Shown piece after piece: positions 48,785 to 57,345 of a DNA stretch of 64,000 nt (positions are counted from its first letter, which is position 1; each line of letters opens with the position of its first letter). The notes below the pieces were generated by a model, which saw only the letters and a program-made list of their open reading frames with translations, ran no database searches and was not told the origin of the DNA. Location of the stretch: assembly GCF_000019725.1 (NCBI RefSeq), contig NC_010505.1, positions 2,471,001 to 2,535,000 on the forward strand, written 5' to 3'. Position numbers and translations under genes: made by a program. Source of the DNA: Methylobacterium radiotolerans JCM 2831 (GTDB lineage Bacteria > Pseudomonadota > Alphaproteobacteria > Rhizobiales > Beijerinckiaceae).

Positions 48785-49684
48785 CTACTTGCCCCGGCGC
48801 AGGCGCAGATCGTCCTCGCTCTCGCGGGCGAGGCGCAGCAGGTTCTGCCCGTAGGCGGTCTTGGCGAACATCTCGCCGCGGGCCACGAGCTGGTCGCGGG
48901 TGATGAACTTCTGCAGGTAGGCGATCTCCTCCAGGCAGGCCACCTGGAGGCCCTGCCGGTTCTGCAGCGTGCGGACGAACTCGCTCGCCTCGAGCAGGCT
49001 GTCGTGGGTCCCGGTGTCGAGCCACGCGTAGCCGCGCGACATGCGCTCCACGTGCAGCTGGCCGTGCTGCAGGTAGGCCTCGTTGACGCTGGTGATCTCC
49101 AGCTCGCCGCGGGCCGAGGGCTTCACGTCGGCGGCGATGTCGAGCACCTGGTTGTCGTAGAAGTACAGGCCGGTCACCGCCCAGGTCGATTCCGGGTTCT
49201 GCGGCTTCTCGACGATCTTCGTCGGCCGCCCCGACTTGTCGAGGTTGACGACGCCGTAGGCCTGCGGGTTGTCGACGTGGTAGGCGAAGACCGTCGCGCC
49301 CTGCTTCCGGCTCGACGCGCGCTCCAGGAGCTCGCCCATGCCGGCGCCGAAGAACAGGTTGTCGCCGAGGATCAGCGCCACGTCGTCGTCGCCCACGAAG
49401 TCGCGCCCGATCACGAAGGCCTGGGCGAGGCCCTCCGGCCGCGGCTGCAGGGCGTAGGAGAACTTGAGGCCGAACTGCTCGCCGGTGCCGAACAGGCGCT
49501 TGTAGTTGTCGAGGTGCTCCGGCGACGAGATGATCAGGATCTCGCGGATGCCGGCGAGCATCAGCACCGAGACCGGGTAGTAGATCATCGGCTTGTCGTA
49601 GACCGGCAGGAGCTGCTTGTTGATCGACAGCGTGGCCGGGTGCAGGCGCGTGCCGGATCCGCCGGCCAGGACGATGCCCTTCAT
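48785..49684 (-). CDS. rmlA: Glucose-1-phosphate thymidylyltransferase RmlA
   Basis: A 299-residue nucleotidyltransferase that makes dTDP-glucose, the first step of dTDP-L-rhamnose synthesis. Signatures are KGIVLAGGSGTRLHPATL, NKQLLPVYDKPMIYYPV, LILGDNLFFG, EKPQNPESTWAVTGLYFYD and GYAWLDTGTHDSLLEAS. Its ATG at 49684 overlaps the rmlD stop as ATGA. It is the last gene of rmlB-rmlD-rmlA. Confidence 0.97.
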   Translation of the reverse strand: MKGIVLAGGSGTRLHPATLSINKQLLPVYDKPMIYYPVSVLMLAGIREILIISSPEHLDNYKRLFGTGEQFGLKFSYALQPRPEGLAQAFVIGRDFVGDDDVALILGDNLFFGAGMGELLERASSRKQGATVFAYHVDNPQAYGVVNLDKSGRPTKIVEKPQNPESTWAVTGLYFYDNQVLDIAADVKPSARGELEITSVNEAYLQHGQLHVERMSRGYAWLDTGTHDSLLEASEFVRTLQNRQGLQVACLEEIAYLQKFITRDQLVARGEMFAKTAYGQNLLRLARESEDDLRLRRGK

Positions 49685-50586
49685 GGCTTGGAAACTCCCT
49701 CTGAGACCGGCCCGACGAGCCGGTCCAGGATGTCGTCGAGCGCCGCCTGCCAGGGCCGCGGCGCGATGCCGTAGGCGGCCGTGAGGCTGTCGGTGGACAG
49801 GCGCGAATTGGCCGGCCGCCGGGCCGGTGTCGGGTAGGCGGAGGTCGGGATGCCCTTGACCGGCACGGCGCGGCCGCCGCGCCGGGCCGAGCCCGCCACG
49901 ATCGCCTCGGCGAAGCCGCACCACGTGGTGTCGCCCCGGTTCACGCAGTGGAACGTGCCGGCGGGCGCCTCCGGATCCGCCGCCATGGCCTGCGCGATCG
50001 TCGCGAGGGCGGCGGCGAGGTCGGCGGCCGAGGTCGGGCAGCCGTGCTGGTCGTTCACCACGGTCAGGGCGTCGCGCTCGGCCGCGAGCCGCAGCATCGT
50101 CTTGACGAAGTTGCCCCGGTGCGGGCTCACCACCCAGGCGGTCCGGACGACGGCGTGGCGCGGGTTGCCGGTGCGCACCGCCAGCTCGCCGGCGGCCTTG
50201 CTGGCGCCGTAGACGCTCTGCGGGTCGATCGGAGCGTCGGGCGCGTAGGCCCCGTCGGGCTTGGTCCCGGCGAAGACGTAGTCGGTCGAGACGTGCACCA
50301 GCGGGATGGATCGGGCCGCCGTGGCGGCCGCCAGGATCGCCGGGGCGAGGGCGTTGAGGCGCCACGCCGCCACCACGTCGGACTCGGCCTTGTCGACCGC
50401 CGTGTAGGCGGCGGTGTTGATCACCGCCCGGTAGGCGCGGGCCGCGAGCGCCGCCGCGACGGCGTCCGCGTCGGTGATGTCGAGCTCCGCGCGGCCGGGC
50501 GCGTGGACGGTGACGCCGTCCGGCCAAGCCAGGGCCTGAAGCTCGGTGCCGACCTGCCCGGCGCCGCCGAGGACGAGGACGTCCAT
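49681..50586 (-). CDS. rmlD: dTDP-4-dehydrorhamnose reductase RmlD
   Basis: A 301-residue short-chain reductase that performs the last step to dTDP-L-rhamnose. The nucleotide motif is VLVLGGAGQVGTELQALAW. The segment VINTAAYTAVDKAESD, the sequence HVSTDYVFAGTK and the catalytic YGASKAAGE (YXXXK) are all typical. The ATG at 50586 shares one base with the rmlB stop (TGATG). The frame extends upstream inside rmlB but without RmlD-like sequence. Confidence 0.95.
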   Translation of the reverse strand: MDVLVLGGAGQVGTELQALAWPDGVTVHAPGRAELDITDADAVAAALAARAYRAVINTAAYTAVDKAESDVVAAWRLNALAPAILAAATAARSIPLVHVSTDYVFAGTKPDGAYAPDAPIDPQSVYGASKAAGELAVRTGNPRHAVVRTAWVVSPHRGNFVKTMLRLAAERDALTVVNDQHGCPTSAADLAAALATIAQAMAADPEAPAGTFHCVNRGDTTWCGFAEAIVAGSARRGGRAVPVKGIPTSAYPTPARRPANSRLSTDSLTAAYGIAPRPWQAALDDILDRLVGPVSEGVSKP

Positions 50587-51635
50587 CAGCCGTTGAGCCC
50601 CAGGCGCTCGCCCTTGTAGCGGCCCTCGCGGATCGGGCGCCACCAGCCCTCGTTCCCGAGGTACCACGCCACGGTCTCCTCAAGCGCCTGCTCGAAGGTC
50701 TTCTGCGGGCGCCAGCCGAGCTCGGTCTCGGCCTTGGTGCAGTCGATCGCGTAGCGCCGGTCGTGGCCCGGGCGGTCGGCCACGAAGCTGATCAGCTGCT
50801 CGTGCGGGGCGCCCTGCGGGCGCAGCCGGTCGAAGGCCGCGCACAGCGCCTTGACCACCGCGAGGTTGTTGCGCACCGCGCGGCCGCCGAGCAGGTAGGT
50901 CTCGCCGATCCGCCCGCGCTCCAGCACGGCGACGAGCCCCTTGGCGTGGTCCTCCACGTGGATCCAGTCGCGCTCGTTCAGGCCGTCGCCGTAAACGGGC
51001 AGCTTCTTGCCCTCGAGGGCGTTGAGGATCATCAGCGGGATCAGCTTCTCGGGGAAGTGGCGCGGCCCGTAATTGTTCGAGCAGTTGGTCACCAGGACCG
51101 GCAGCCCGTAGGTCTCGTGCCAGGCGCGGGCGAGGTGGTCGGAGGCCGCCTTGGAGGCCGAGTAGGGCGAGCGCGGATCGTAGCGGCTCTCCTCCGTGAA
51201 GAACGCGTCGGGCGGCAGCGAGCCGTAGACCTCGTCGGTGGAGACGTGGAGGAAGCGGAAGGTCCTCTTCTCGGCCTCCGGCAGGGTCTCGTAATGGCCG
51301 CGGGCGCCGTCCAGCATGGTCTGCGTGCCGATCACGTTGGTGCGCACGAAGGCGCCCGGGTCGGTGATCGAGCGGTCGACGTGGCTCTCGGCGGCCAGGT
51401 GCATCACCGCCTCGGGCTTGAAGTCCGCGTAAGCCTTCTGCACGGCGGCGCGGTCGCAGATGTCGGCCTCGACCAGGCGATGGCGCGGGTTGTCGGCGAG
51501 CGGCGCCAGCGAGACCGGGTTGGCCGCGTAGGTCATCGCGTCGAGGGTGCAGACGTCGTGGCCGAGATCGTTGACGAGGTGCAGCACCAGCGCCGAGCCG
51601 ATGAAGCCGCAGCCTCCGGTCACCAGGATGCGCAT
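50586..51635 (-). CDS. rmlB: dTDP-glucose 4,6-dehydratase RmlB
   Basis: A 349-residue extended short-chain dehydrogenase that makes dTDP-4-keto-6-deoxyglucose. The NAD motif is ILVTGGCGFIGSALVLHLV; the active site has HVSTDEVYGSL and YSASKAASDHL (YXXXK). NCSNNYGPRHFPEKLIPLM and NERDWIHVEDHAKG are family-specific. The start is ATG 51635. The gene follows rmlC after a terminator, so rmlBDA may have its own promoter in the 93-bp gap. Confidence 0.97.
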   Translation of the reverse strand: MRILVTGGCGFIGSALVLHLVNDLGHDVCTLDAMTYAANPVSLAPLADNPRHRLVEADICDRAAVQKAYADFKPEAVMHLAAESHVDRSITDPGAFVRTNVIGTQTMLDGARGHYETLPEAEKRTFRFLHVSTDEVYGSLPPDAFFTEESRYDPRSPYSASKAASDHLARAWHETYGLPVLVTNCSNNYGPRHFPEKLIPLMILNALEGKKLPVYGDGLNERDWIHVEDHAKGLVAVLERGRIGETYLLGGRAVRNNLAVVKALCAAFDRLRPQGAPHEQLISFVADRPGHDRRYAIDCTKAETELGWRPQKTFEQALEETVAWYLGNEGWWRPIREGRYKGERLGLNG

Positions 51636-51710
51636 GGCGGATTACCTCTTCGGATCGATCGAGAACTGAGAAAGCCGGGGCAGCCTAAGACCGGCCGACG
51701 TGACAAAATT

Positions 51711-51723
51711 GCGGCCGGGCCGC
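51711..51723 (-). terminator. Terminator after rmlC
   Basis: GCGGCC and GGCCGC form a tight palindromic stem 6 bases past the rmlC stop, followed on the transcribed strand by AATTTTGT. The T-run supports intrinsic termination between rmlC and rmlB. Confidence 0.6.
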
Positions 51724-51728
51724 GCTCT

Positions 51729-52280
51729 TCAGAAGACGCTGCCGAGATCGGCGAGCTTGGGCGCCCGGCGATCCTTGTCGGACAGGATCGCCGCCTCTCC
51801 CGAGACCGGCCACGGGATCCCGATCGCCGGATCGTTCCAGAACAGCGCGCGGTCGTGCTCGGGGCTGTAGTAGTCGTCGACCTTGTAGGTGACCATCACG
51901 TCGGGGGTCAGGGTGCAGAAGCCGTGCGCGAAGCCGTGCGGGATGTAGAGCTGCTCGCCCTTCTCGGCGTCGAGGGTGACGGCGACGTACTTCCCGTAGG
52001 TCGGCGAGTCGCTGCGGATATCGACCGCCACGTCGAGGATCGCGCCCTGCAGCACGCGGATCAGCTTGGCCTGCGCGCGGGGGGCGATCTGGAAGTGGAG
52101 GCCGCGGACCGTCCCCTGCGGGGCCGAGAAGGACTGGTTGTCCTGGATGAACGGCGTGGCGATCCCGGCCCGCGCCAGGGTGTCGGCCCGGAAGGTCTCC
52201 GAGAACCAGCCCCGCGCGTCGCCGAAGCGCTTCAGGACGATGCGCTTCACGTCGGGGATCTCGGTCTCGATGACGTCCAT
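51729..52280 (-). CDS. rmlC: dTDP-4-dehydrorhamnose 3,5-epimerase RmlC
   Basis: A 183-residue cupin epimerase. Signatures are GWFSETFRADTLARAGI, IQDNQSFSAPQGTVRGLHFQ with the catalytic His, IRVLQGAILDVAVDIR and QLYIPHGFAHGFCTL. ATG 52280 starts the protein at its normal N-terminus (MDVIETEIPDVKRIVLKRFG). It is the first of the four rml genes in transcription order and diverges from the unknown gene at 52456. Confidence 0.96.
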   Translation of the reverse strand: MDVIETEIPDVKRIVLKRFGDARGWFSETFRADTLARAGIATPFIQDNQSFSAPQGTVRGLHFQIAPRAQAKLIRVLQGAILDVAVDIRSDSPTYGKYVAVTLDAEKGEQLYIPHGFAHGFCTLTPDVMVTYKVDDYYSPEHDRALFWNDPAIGIPWPVSGEAAILSDKDRRAPKLADLGSVF

Positions 52281-52455
52281 GCCAGCGCCCCTCTTGCGGA
52301 TCCCGTCGGGAGGTCCAGCGGACGTCTCCGCGTCGGTCGTTCCGGGTCGCGCGCCCGCCTCGCCGACCACAACCTCGGTGATGCCCCGCGACTTCCGGTC
52401 ATTCGCCGTCCGTGTCAAGGCGTGCCGGCTGCGGTGGCGTTCACGAGAGGGACCG

Positions 52456-53367
52456 ATGACGGGCGGAGCCGGACCCGCTGTGGACGGCCTGCTGCGCGCC
52501 CAGCTGGCCGATCCGGCCTGCGCGTGGAGCCTCGGCGGCTACGGCGCCGGCGCCGTGTTCGCGCGGGAGCCCGACGAGCCGGCGTGGCCCCTCGGGGACG
52601 AAGCGGTCGGCCTCGTCACGGCCCGCGGCGCGCTCGCGATCCGGGCGTATCCGGATCTCAGGCCGTTCGCCTACGAGACCGGCTTCGCCGATGGCTGGAG
52701 CCAGGCGGTCGCGCTCTGCCTTCCCGAGGCCGCCTGCGCGATGGGCCGGCGCGCCGTCCTGACCGAGCTGGGTCCCGACGGGGCGGCAATCCGGCCGGAG
52801 GACCGCGCCGCGCGCCTGTTCGATCTCGGACTCGGTCTGCGCGCCGCGGATGCCTGCATCCGGACCGCCGACCCCGCGCGGATCGCCCGCTTGCGGGCGC
52901 TGGCGGGCCGACCGCTCCTCGCCGCCGGCGCCGCGGCGATGCCGTCCGCTGTCATCTCGGGCCTGGACCAGATCGTCATCACCCGCATCGGTCGCGTCGA
53001 AGTGTTCGCGCCGGAGGCCGATCGGGCCGCCGCGGGGCCCGGGCCGCGGTGCCACGCGCTGCCGCAACTCCTGCGGCTCGCACGCACGCACGCGGCCACC
53101 GCGCCGATCCCGCCGGGTTGGATCCCCTGCGGGACGCTGCATCCGGCCCATCCCGCGCGGGACGGGACAGGGCGACCGGTCCCGTTCGATGCCGGGCGCC
53201 ACGCCGCGTTCGGACGCGTCCTCGACCGATGGGGTGATCCCGCGTTGGTGGCCCTGCGCCGCGCAGTGCTGGACGGCCAGGATCCCGATCCGCCGCGGGC
53301 GGACGGACGGTTCGCGCGCTCGGCGATCCGCGCGGCGCGCGCCCAGCTGAGGGCTGTCGTCAGGTAG
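52456..53367 (+). CDS. Hypothetical protein, about 300 residues
   Basis: A 303-residue soluble protein that I do not recognise. It has no signal peptide or membrane segments. The N-terminal half contains paired segments such as DPACAWSLGGYGAGAVFARE and RPFAYETGFADGWSQAVALC; the second half is Ala/Arg/Pro-rich with HPAHPARDGTGRPVPFDAGR. Five cysteines are scattered without a metal pattern. Codon use is normal for the window, so it is likely a real gene. It stands alone, divergent from rmlC and convergent on queE. Confidence 0.7.
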   Translation: MTGGAGPAVDGLLRAQLADPACAWSLGGYGAGAVFAREPDEPAWPLGDEAVGLVTARGALAIRAYPDLRPFAYETGFADGWSQAVALCLPEAACAMGRRAVLTELGPDGAAIRPEDRAARLFDLGLGLRAADACIRTADPARIARLRALAGRPLLAAGAAAMPSAVISGLDQIVITRIGRVEVFAPEADRAAAGPGPRCHALPQLLRLARTHAATAPIPPGWIPCGTLHPAHPARDGTGRPVPFDAGRHAAFGRVLDRWGDPALVALRRAVLDGQDPDPPRADGRFARSAIRAARAQLRAVVR

Positions 53368-53437
53368 TGCCGTCCCCGATCGCGTCCTGACGGTTCGGAG
53401 AGACGGCGATCCCGGTCGAGACAACCGCGCCGTAACC

Positions 53438-53575
53438 CCCTCTCCCGTGCGGGAGAGGGTCGGGGTGAGGGACGAGAAGCTTCAGGATCAGGCGCGCTCT
53501 CGGGTTGCCGACAGGCCGCGACTCGTCCGGATGGCCCTGATCCCTCACCCTGTCCCTCTCCCGCACGGGAGAGGG
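53438..53575. repeat. Inverted pair of REP-like palindromes
   Basis: CCCTCTCCCG-TG-CGGGAGAGGG at 53438-53459 and CCCTCTCCCG-CA-CGGGAGAGGG at 53554-53575 are near-identical palindromes. Their flanks (TCGGGGTGAGGGA after the first, TCCCTCACCC before the second) are inverted, so the units face each other like a BIME. They fill the 282-bp gap between two converging genes, which otherwise contains no gene. Confidence 0.7.
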
Positions 53576-53649
53576 GACCGGCGCCTCGTGCGGCACCGGC
53601 TCGGCGATCACGTCGTCCGAACCCGATCCCGGGACCGAATCCGGGCCGC

Positions 53650-54282
53650 TCAGGGAATGCCGATCATCTTGTGGGTCTGCAGCGAGAGCCGCCAGCGGGC
53701 GTCCCGGCGGCAATAGGCGATCGCCGCCTCGGTGCTGGCGGCCCGGTCCGGGCCGTCCATGGGCTGGAGGAAGCGGTGCTGGAAGGCGAGACCCACGAAG
53801 GCCGCCGGATCGGCGTCCGCCTGCGGGTAGACGAGCTTCAGCTCGTGGCCGGAAACCTGCGCGAGGGCGTTGCTCCCCTTGGGGCTGACGCAGATCCAGT
53901 CGATCCCCGGCGGGGCCGGCAGCGTGCCGTTGGTCTCGATCGCGATCTCGAACCCGGCCGCGTGGACGGCCTCGATCAGCGGCGTGTCGAGCTGCAGCAG
54001 CGGCTCGCCGCCGGTGAAGACGACGTAGCGGTTCTCGGCGCCGCCCGCCCAGGTGGCGGCGATCGCGTCGGCGAGGGAGGCCGCGTCCGCGAACCGCCCG
54101 CCGCCCTCCCCGTCCATCCCGACGAAGTCGGTGTCGCAGAACCGGCAGGCCGCGGCGGCGCGATCGGCCTCGCGCCCGGACCAGAGGTTGCATCCGGCGA
54201 AGCGGCAGAACACGGCGGCACGGCCCGCCTGCGCGCCCTCCCCCTGGAGCGTGTGGAAGATCTCCTTGACCGCGTAAGCCAC
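53650..54282 (-). CDS. queE: 7-carboxy-7-deazaguanine synthase QueE
   Basis: A 210-residue radical SAM enzyme of the queuosine and 7-deazaguanine pathway. The iron-sulfur site has the CX14CX2C form seen in one QueE group: the first Cys is in CNLWSGRE and the pair in CRFCDTDFVGMDGEG. FTGGEPLLQLD, AIETNGTLPAP and ICVSPKGSNAL are also typical. The start is most likely GTG 54282, giving VAYAVKEIFHTLQGEGAQAG; an earlier GTG is possible. queC and queD are not nearby. Confidence 0.93.
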   Translation of the reverse strand: MAYAVKEIFHTLQGEGAQAGRAAVFCRFAGCNLWSGREADRAAAACRFCDTDFVGMDGEGGGRFADAASLADAIAATWAGGAENRYVVFTGGEPLLQLDTPLIEAVHAAGFEIAIETNGTLPAPPGIDWICVSPKGSNALAQVSGHELKLVYPQADADPAAFVGLAFQHRFLQPMDGPDRAASTEAAIAYCRRDARWRLSLQTHKMIGIP

Positions 54283-54550
54283 AACCGTCCCAGTCACCGC
54301 CGCGCGCGATCCGGCCCGCGCGCCCGGCCTGCACATAAGCCGTGCAGCGCCCGCGGGCCACCGACAACCGCGCCGTGCAGACCCGCGATGTGATCTCGCC
54401 TTGCTCTTGCCACGGTGGGCTCGTTCATGCCGAGATGCAGTCCGGCGACCGCCTCAGGCCGACCGGGTTGCGCCGCTCTCCGGCTGGCCGGCCGGAAATC
54501 CGACGCCCCCCGGCGTCGATCCAGGCGATCCTCTGACGAGTCGGGCTCGA

Positions 54551-56080
54551 ATGTCCTCTTCTCTCTACCGACGCCTCACCGTCGGGCTTGCGGCGCTGAC
54601 GGGTCTGCTCGGGGCGGGCCTGGTCGGGATCGGCGCAGCGAACGCCGTGACCGTGCCGATCCTCGTGGCCGACGTGGATTCCGGCAAGGTCATCTACGCG
54701 CAGGCGCCGACCGATCCCTGGTACCCGGCCTCGATCACGAAGCTGATGACGACCTACGTCGCCCTGGACCTCGTCCGGCAGGGCAAGGTCTCGCTCGATT
54801 CGATGATCACCATCTCGGCCGCCGCCGCCGCCGAGCCGCCCTCGAAGATGGGCTTCAAGCCGGGGACGCAGCTCACCCTCGACAACGCCCTGAAGATCAT
54901 CATGGTCAAGTCGGCGAACGACGTCGCCTACGCGATCGGCGAGTCGCTCGGGGGATCCGTCGAGAACTTCGCCGCCCTGATGAACGAGACCGCGCAGCGG
55001 ATCGGCATGCACGACAGCCGCTGGTACAATCCCAACGGCCTGCCCGACCCGCGCCAGTGGACCTCGGCCCGCGACATGGCGGTCCTCGCCCGGGCGCTGA
55101 TCCGCGACTTCCCGGATTCCCACGACCTGTTCTCGATCTCGGCGATCCAGTTCGGCCGCGCCGTCATGGCGAACCACAACGGCCTGCTCGGGCGCTATCC
55201 CGGCACGGACGGGATGAAGACGGGCTTCATCTGCTCGGGCGGCTTCAACGTCGTGGCGACCGCCACGCGCAACGGCCGGCGGATCGTCACCATCGTGATG
55301 GGGCAGCCGAGCCCGCGCGAGCGCGACGTGAAGACCGCCGACCTGTTCGACTACGCCTTCGGCCAGAGCGCCGGCTGGTCGAGCCCCACCCTCGACGCGC
55401 TCCCGGCCTCCGCGATCCCGGCGCCCCCGGACATGCGTCCCTTCGTGTGCGGCGGCAAGAAGCCCCCGGCCATCGAGGACGGTCCCGGCGCGCTGAGCGC
55501 CCCCGGCTCGGCCGCGCAGCTGATCGGCGGCTCGGCGGCGAACTCGCCGGCCCTGGCGCTCGCCGCGTTCTCCAACCCGGCCCTGCGGGCGCGGTCCCTG
55601 CCGCCGCGGGCGCCGCTCCAGCCGATCGCCGTGTGGGTCGGCCGCAACCCGGCCGAGGGCCAGCAGATCCTCGAGGCGCAGGAGGCCGAGCAGAAGGCCG
55701 CCGCCGCCAACACCCGCGCCGCCAAGCTCGAGGCCGCCAAGGCCAAGCGCGCGGCGGCCCTGGAGGCGGCCAAGCAGGCGCGCGCGGCGCGCCTGGAGCG
55801 GGCCGAGGCCGCGAAGGCCGCCGCCAAGACCGCCTCGAAGGTCGCCGCGAAGCCGGCCCACGGCGTGCCCCGGAACGCCAGCGCCTACACGTCGGACGTC
55901 ACGCCCGGGATGCCGGAGGCGAAGCCCGGGAAGGGCCTGACCAAGCCGGCGCCGAAGGCGGCCGCCCACAAGCCGGCGCCCGCCAAGGCCGAGACGAAGC
56001 CCGAGACGAAGTCCGACAAGGCGGCCGCGAAGGCTCCGGCCAGGAAGCCGGCCGCCAAGAAGGCGGCGGCCGACGAGTAG
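54551..56080 (+). CDS. dacC: D-alanyl-D-alanine carboxypeptidase with long Ala/Lys tail
   Basis: A 509-residue penicillin-binding protein (S11 family) that trims stem pentapeptides in the periplasm. The signal peptide ends near ANAVTVPILVADVDSG. Catalytic motifs are SITK (S61, K64), SAN (121-123) and KTG (223-225), all intact. After the usual core of about 370 residues comes a tail of about 135 residues: first helical and charged (EAEQKAAAANTRAAKLEAAK), then Lys/Ala/Pro-rich, ending ARKPAAKKAAADE. The usual C-terminal amphipathic anchor is not obvious. The 268-bp gap before it shows no other gene. The exact dac type is uncertain. Confidence 0.88.
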   Translation: MSSSLYRRLTVGLAALTGLLGAGLVGIGAANAVTVPILVADVDSGKVIYAQAPTDPWYPASITKLMTTYVALDLVRQGKVSLDSMITISAAAAAEPPSKMGFKPGTQLTLDNALKIIMVKSANDVAYAIGESLGGSVENFAALMNETAQRIGMHDSRWYNPNGLPDPRQWTSARDMAVLARALIRDFPDSHDLFSISAIQFGRAVMANHNGLLGRYPGTDGMKTGFICSGGFNVVATATRNGRRIVTIVMGQPSPRERDVKTADLFDYAFGQSAGWSSPTLDALPASAIPAPPDMRPFVCGGKKPPAIEDGPGALSAPGSAAQLIGGSAANSPALALAAFSNPALRARSLPPRAPLQPIAVWVGRNPAEGQQILEAQEAEQKAAAANTRAAKLEAAKAKRAAALEAAKQARAARLERAEAAKAAAKTASKVAAKPAHGVPRNASAYTSDVTPGMPEAKPGKGLTKPAPKAAAHKPAPAKAETKPETKSDKAAAKAPARKPAAKKAAADE

Positions 56081-56146
56081 GCCCGCGCGGGTGTCCGGCC
56101 GCCCGCCGCGTTGCCGCGGACGCCGGCACACCCCACTTCGCCGCCT

Positions 56147-57241
56147 ATGTCAGAGTCTTCCGCCCCCACTCCGGACCCGCGCCGCCCGGAGCCGATCCCG
56201 CTGACCGTGCTCACCGGCTTCCTCGGAGCCGGGAAGACCACCCTGCTGAACCGGCTGCTGCGCGATCCCGCCCTCGCCGACACGGTGGTGATCGTCAACG
56301 AGTTCGGCGAGATCGGCCTGGACCACCTGCTGATCGAGACCGTCGACGAGGACATGATCCTGCTCGGCGCCGGCTGCCTGTGCTGCACGGTGCGCGGTGA
56401 CCTGATCGCGACCCTCGAGGATCTGCTGCGCAAGCGCGACAACGGCCGGATCCGGCCGTTCCGGCGGGTCGTCATCGAGACGACGGGCCTCGCCGATCCG
56501 GCGCCGATCCTGCACGCGCTGATCTACCACCCCTACCTCGTGCTGCGGTACCGCCTCCAGGCCGTGGTGACGGTGGTGGACGCGGCTAACGGCGCCGCGA
56601 CCCTCGACGCCCATCCGGAGGCCCTGCGGCAGGCCGCGGTCGCCGACCGGATCGTGCTGACCAAGGCCGACCTCGCGGGCGACCTGTCGGGGATCCGCGC
56701 GCGCCTGACGGCGCTCAATCCGGCCGCCCCGATCGTCGCCCCGGACGCCCCCGCGGAGACGCTCCTCGGCGGCCTGTTCGGCCTCGACGGCAAGACCGCC
56801 GACGTGCGCGCGTGGCTCGGCGACGCGGCGCTGGCGCAGGCGGACCATCACCACGCCGACGTGAACCGCCACGACGCGTCGATCCGGGCGATCTGCCTGA
56901 CCAGCGCGGCGCCCATCCCGCGCCCCGCCTTCGAGATGTTCATGGATCTCCTGCGCTCCGGCCACGGGCCGAAGCTGCTCCGGCTCAAGGGCCTGGTCGC
57001 CCTCGCCGACGATCCCGGGCGTCCCCTCGTCGTCCACGGGGTCCAGCACGTATTCCACGCGCCGGTCACCCTGCCGGCATGGCCGGATCCCGACCACACG
57101 TCGCGGCTCGTCCTGATCCTGCGCGATCTCGATCCCGCCTTCGTGCGCCAGCTCTGGGACGCCTTCCTCGGCCGCCCCCGGGTCGACGCGCCGGATGCCG
57201 CCGCCCTCACCGACAACCCCCTGGCGATCCCCGGCCCCTGA
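56147..57241 (+). CDS. COG0523 (CobW/ZNG1-like) GTPase
   Basis: A 364-residue G3E-family GTPase. The P-loop is VLTGFLGAGKTTLLN, followed by the metal motif GCLCCTVRGDL (CXCC), the switch region IETTGLADPAPI and the base motif LTKADLAG. A histidine-rich stretch, ADHHHADVNRHD, lies before the C-terminal CobW domain, which contains DLLRSGHGPKLLRLKGLVAL. Members deliver or store metals, often zinc, for client enzymes. No Zur box or client gene is visible nearby, so the client is not known. ATG 56147 is chosen; an in-frame ATG 12 codons earlier adds only Pro/Thr-rich sequence. Confidence 0.87.
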   Translation: MSESSAPTPDPRRPEPIPLTVLTGFLGAGKTTLLNRLLRDPALADTVVIVNEFGEIGLDHLLIETVDEDMILLGAGCLCCTVRGDLIATLEDLLRKRDNGRIRPFRRVVIETTGLADPAPILHALIYHPYLVLRYRLQAVVTVVDAANGAATLDAHPEALRQAAVADRIVLTKADLAGDLSGIRARLTALNPAAPIVAPDAPAETLLGGLFGLDGKTADVRAWLGDAALAQADHHHADVNRHDASIRAICLTSAAPIPRPAFEMFMDLLRSGHGPKLLRLKGLVALADDPGRPLVVHGVQHVFHAPVTLPAWPDPDHTSRLVLILRDLDPAFVRQLWDAFLGRPRVDAPDAAALTDNPLAIPGP

Positions 57242-57345
57242 CGCCGGCGGTCGGCACCGTCCTTGAAGCCCTCGACGCGAAGGGCGCCCCGGAGGCGCCG
57301 GGTCGTCCCGGATCGGGACGGATCGTCGAGAGGCAGGACAGGCGG

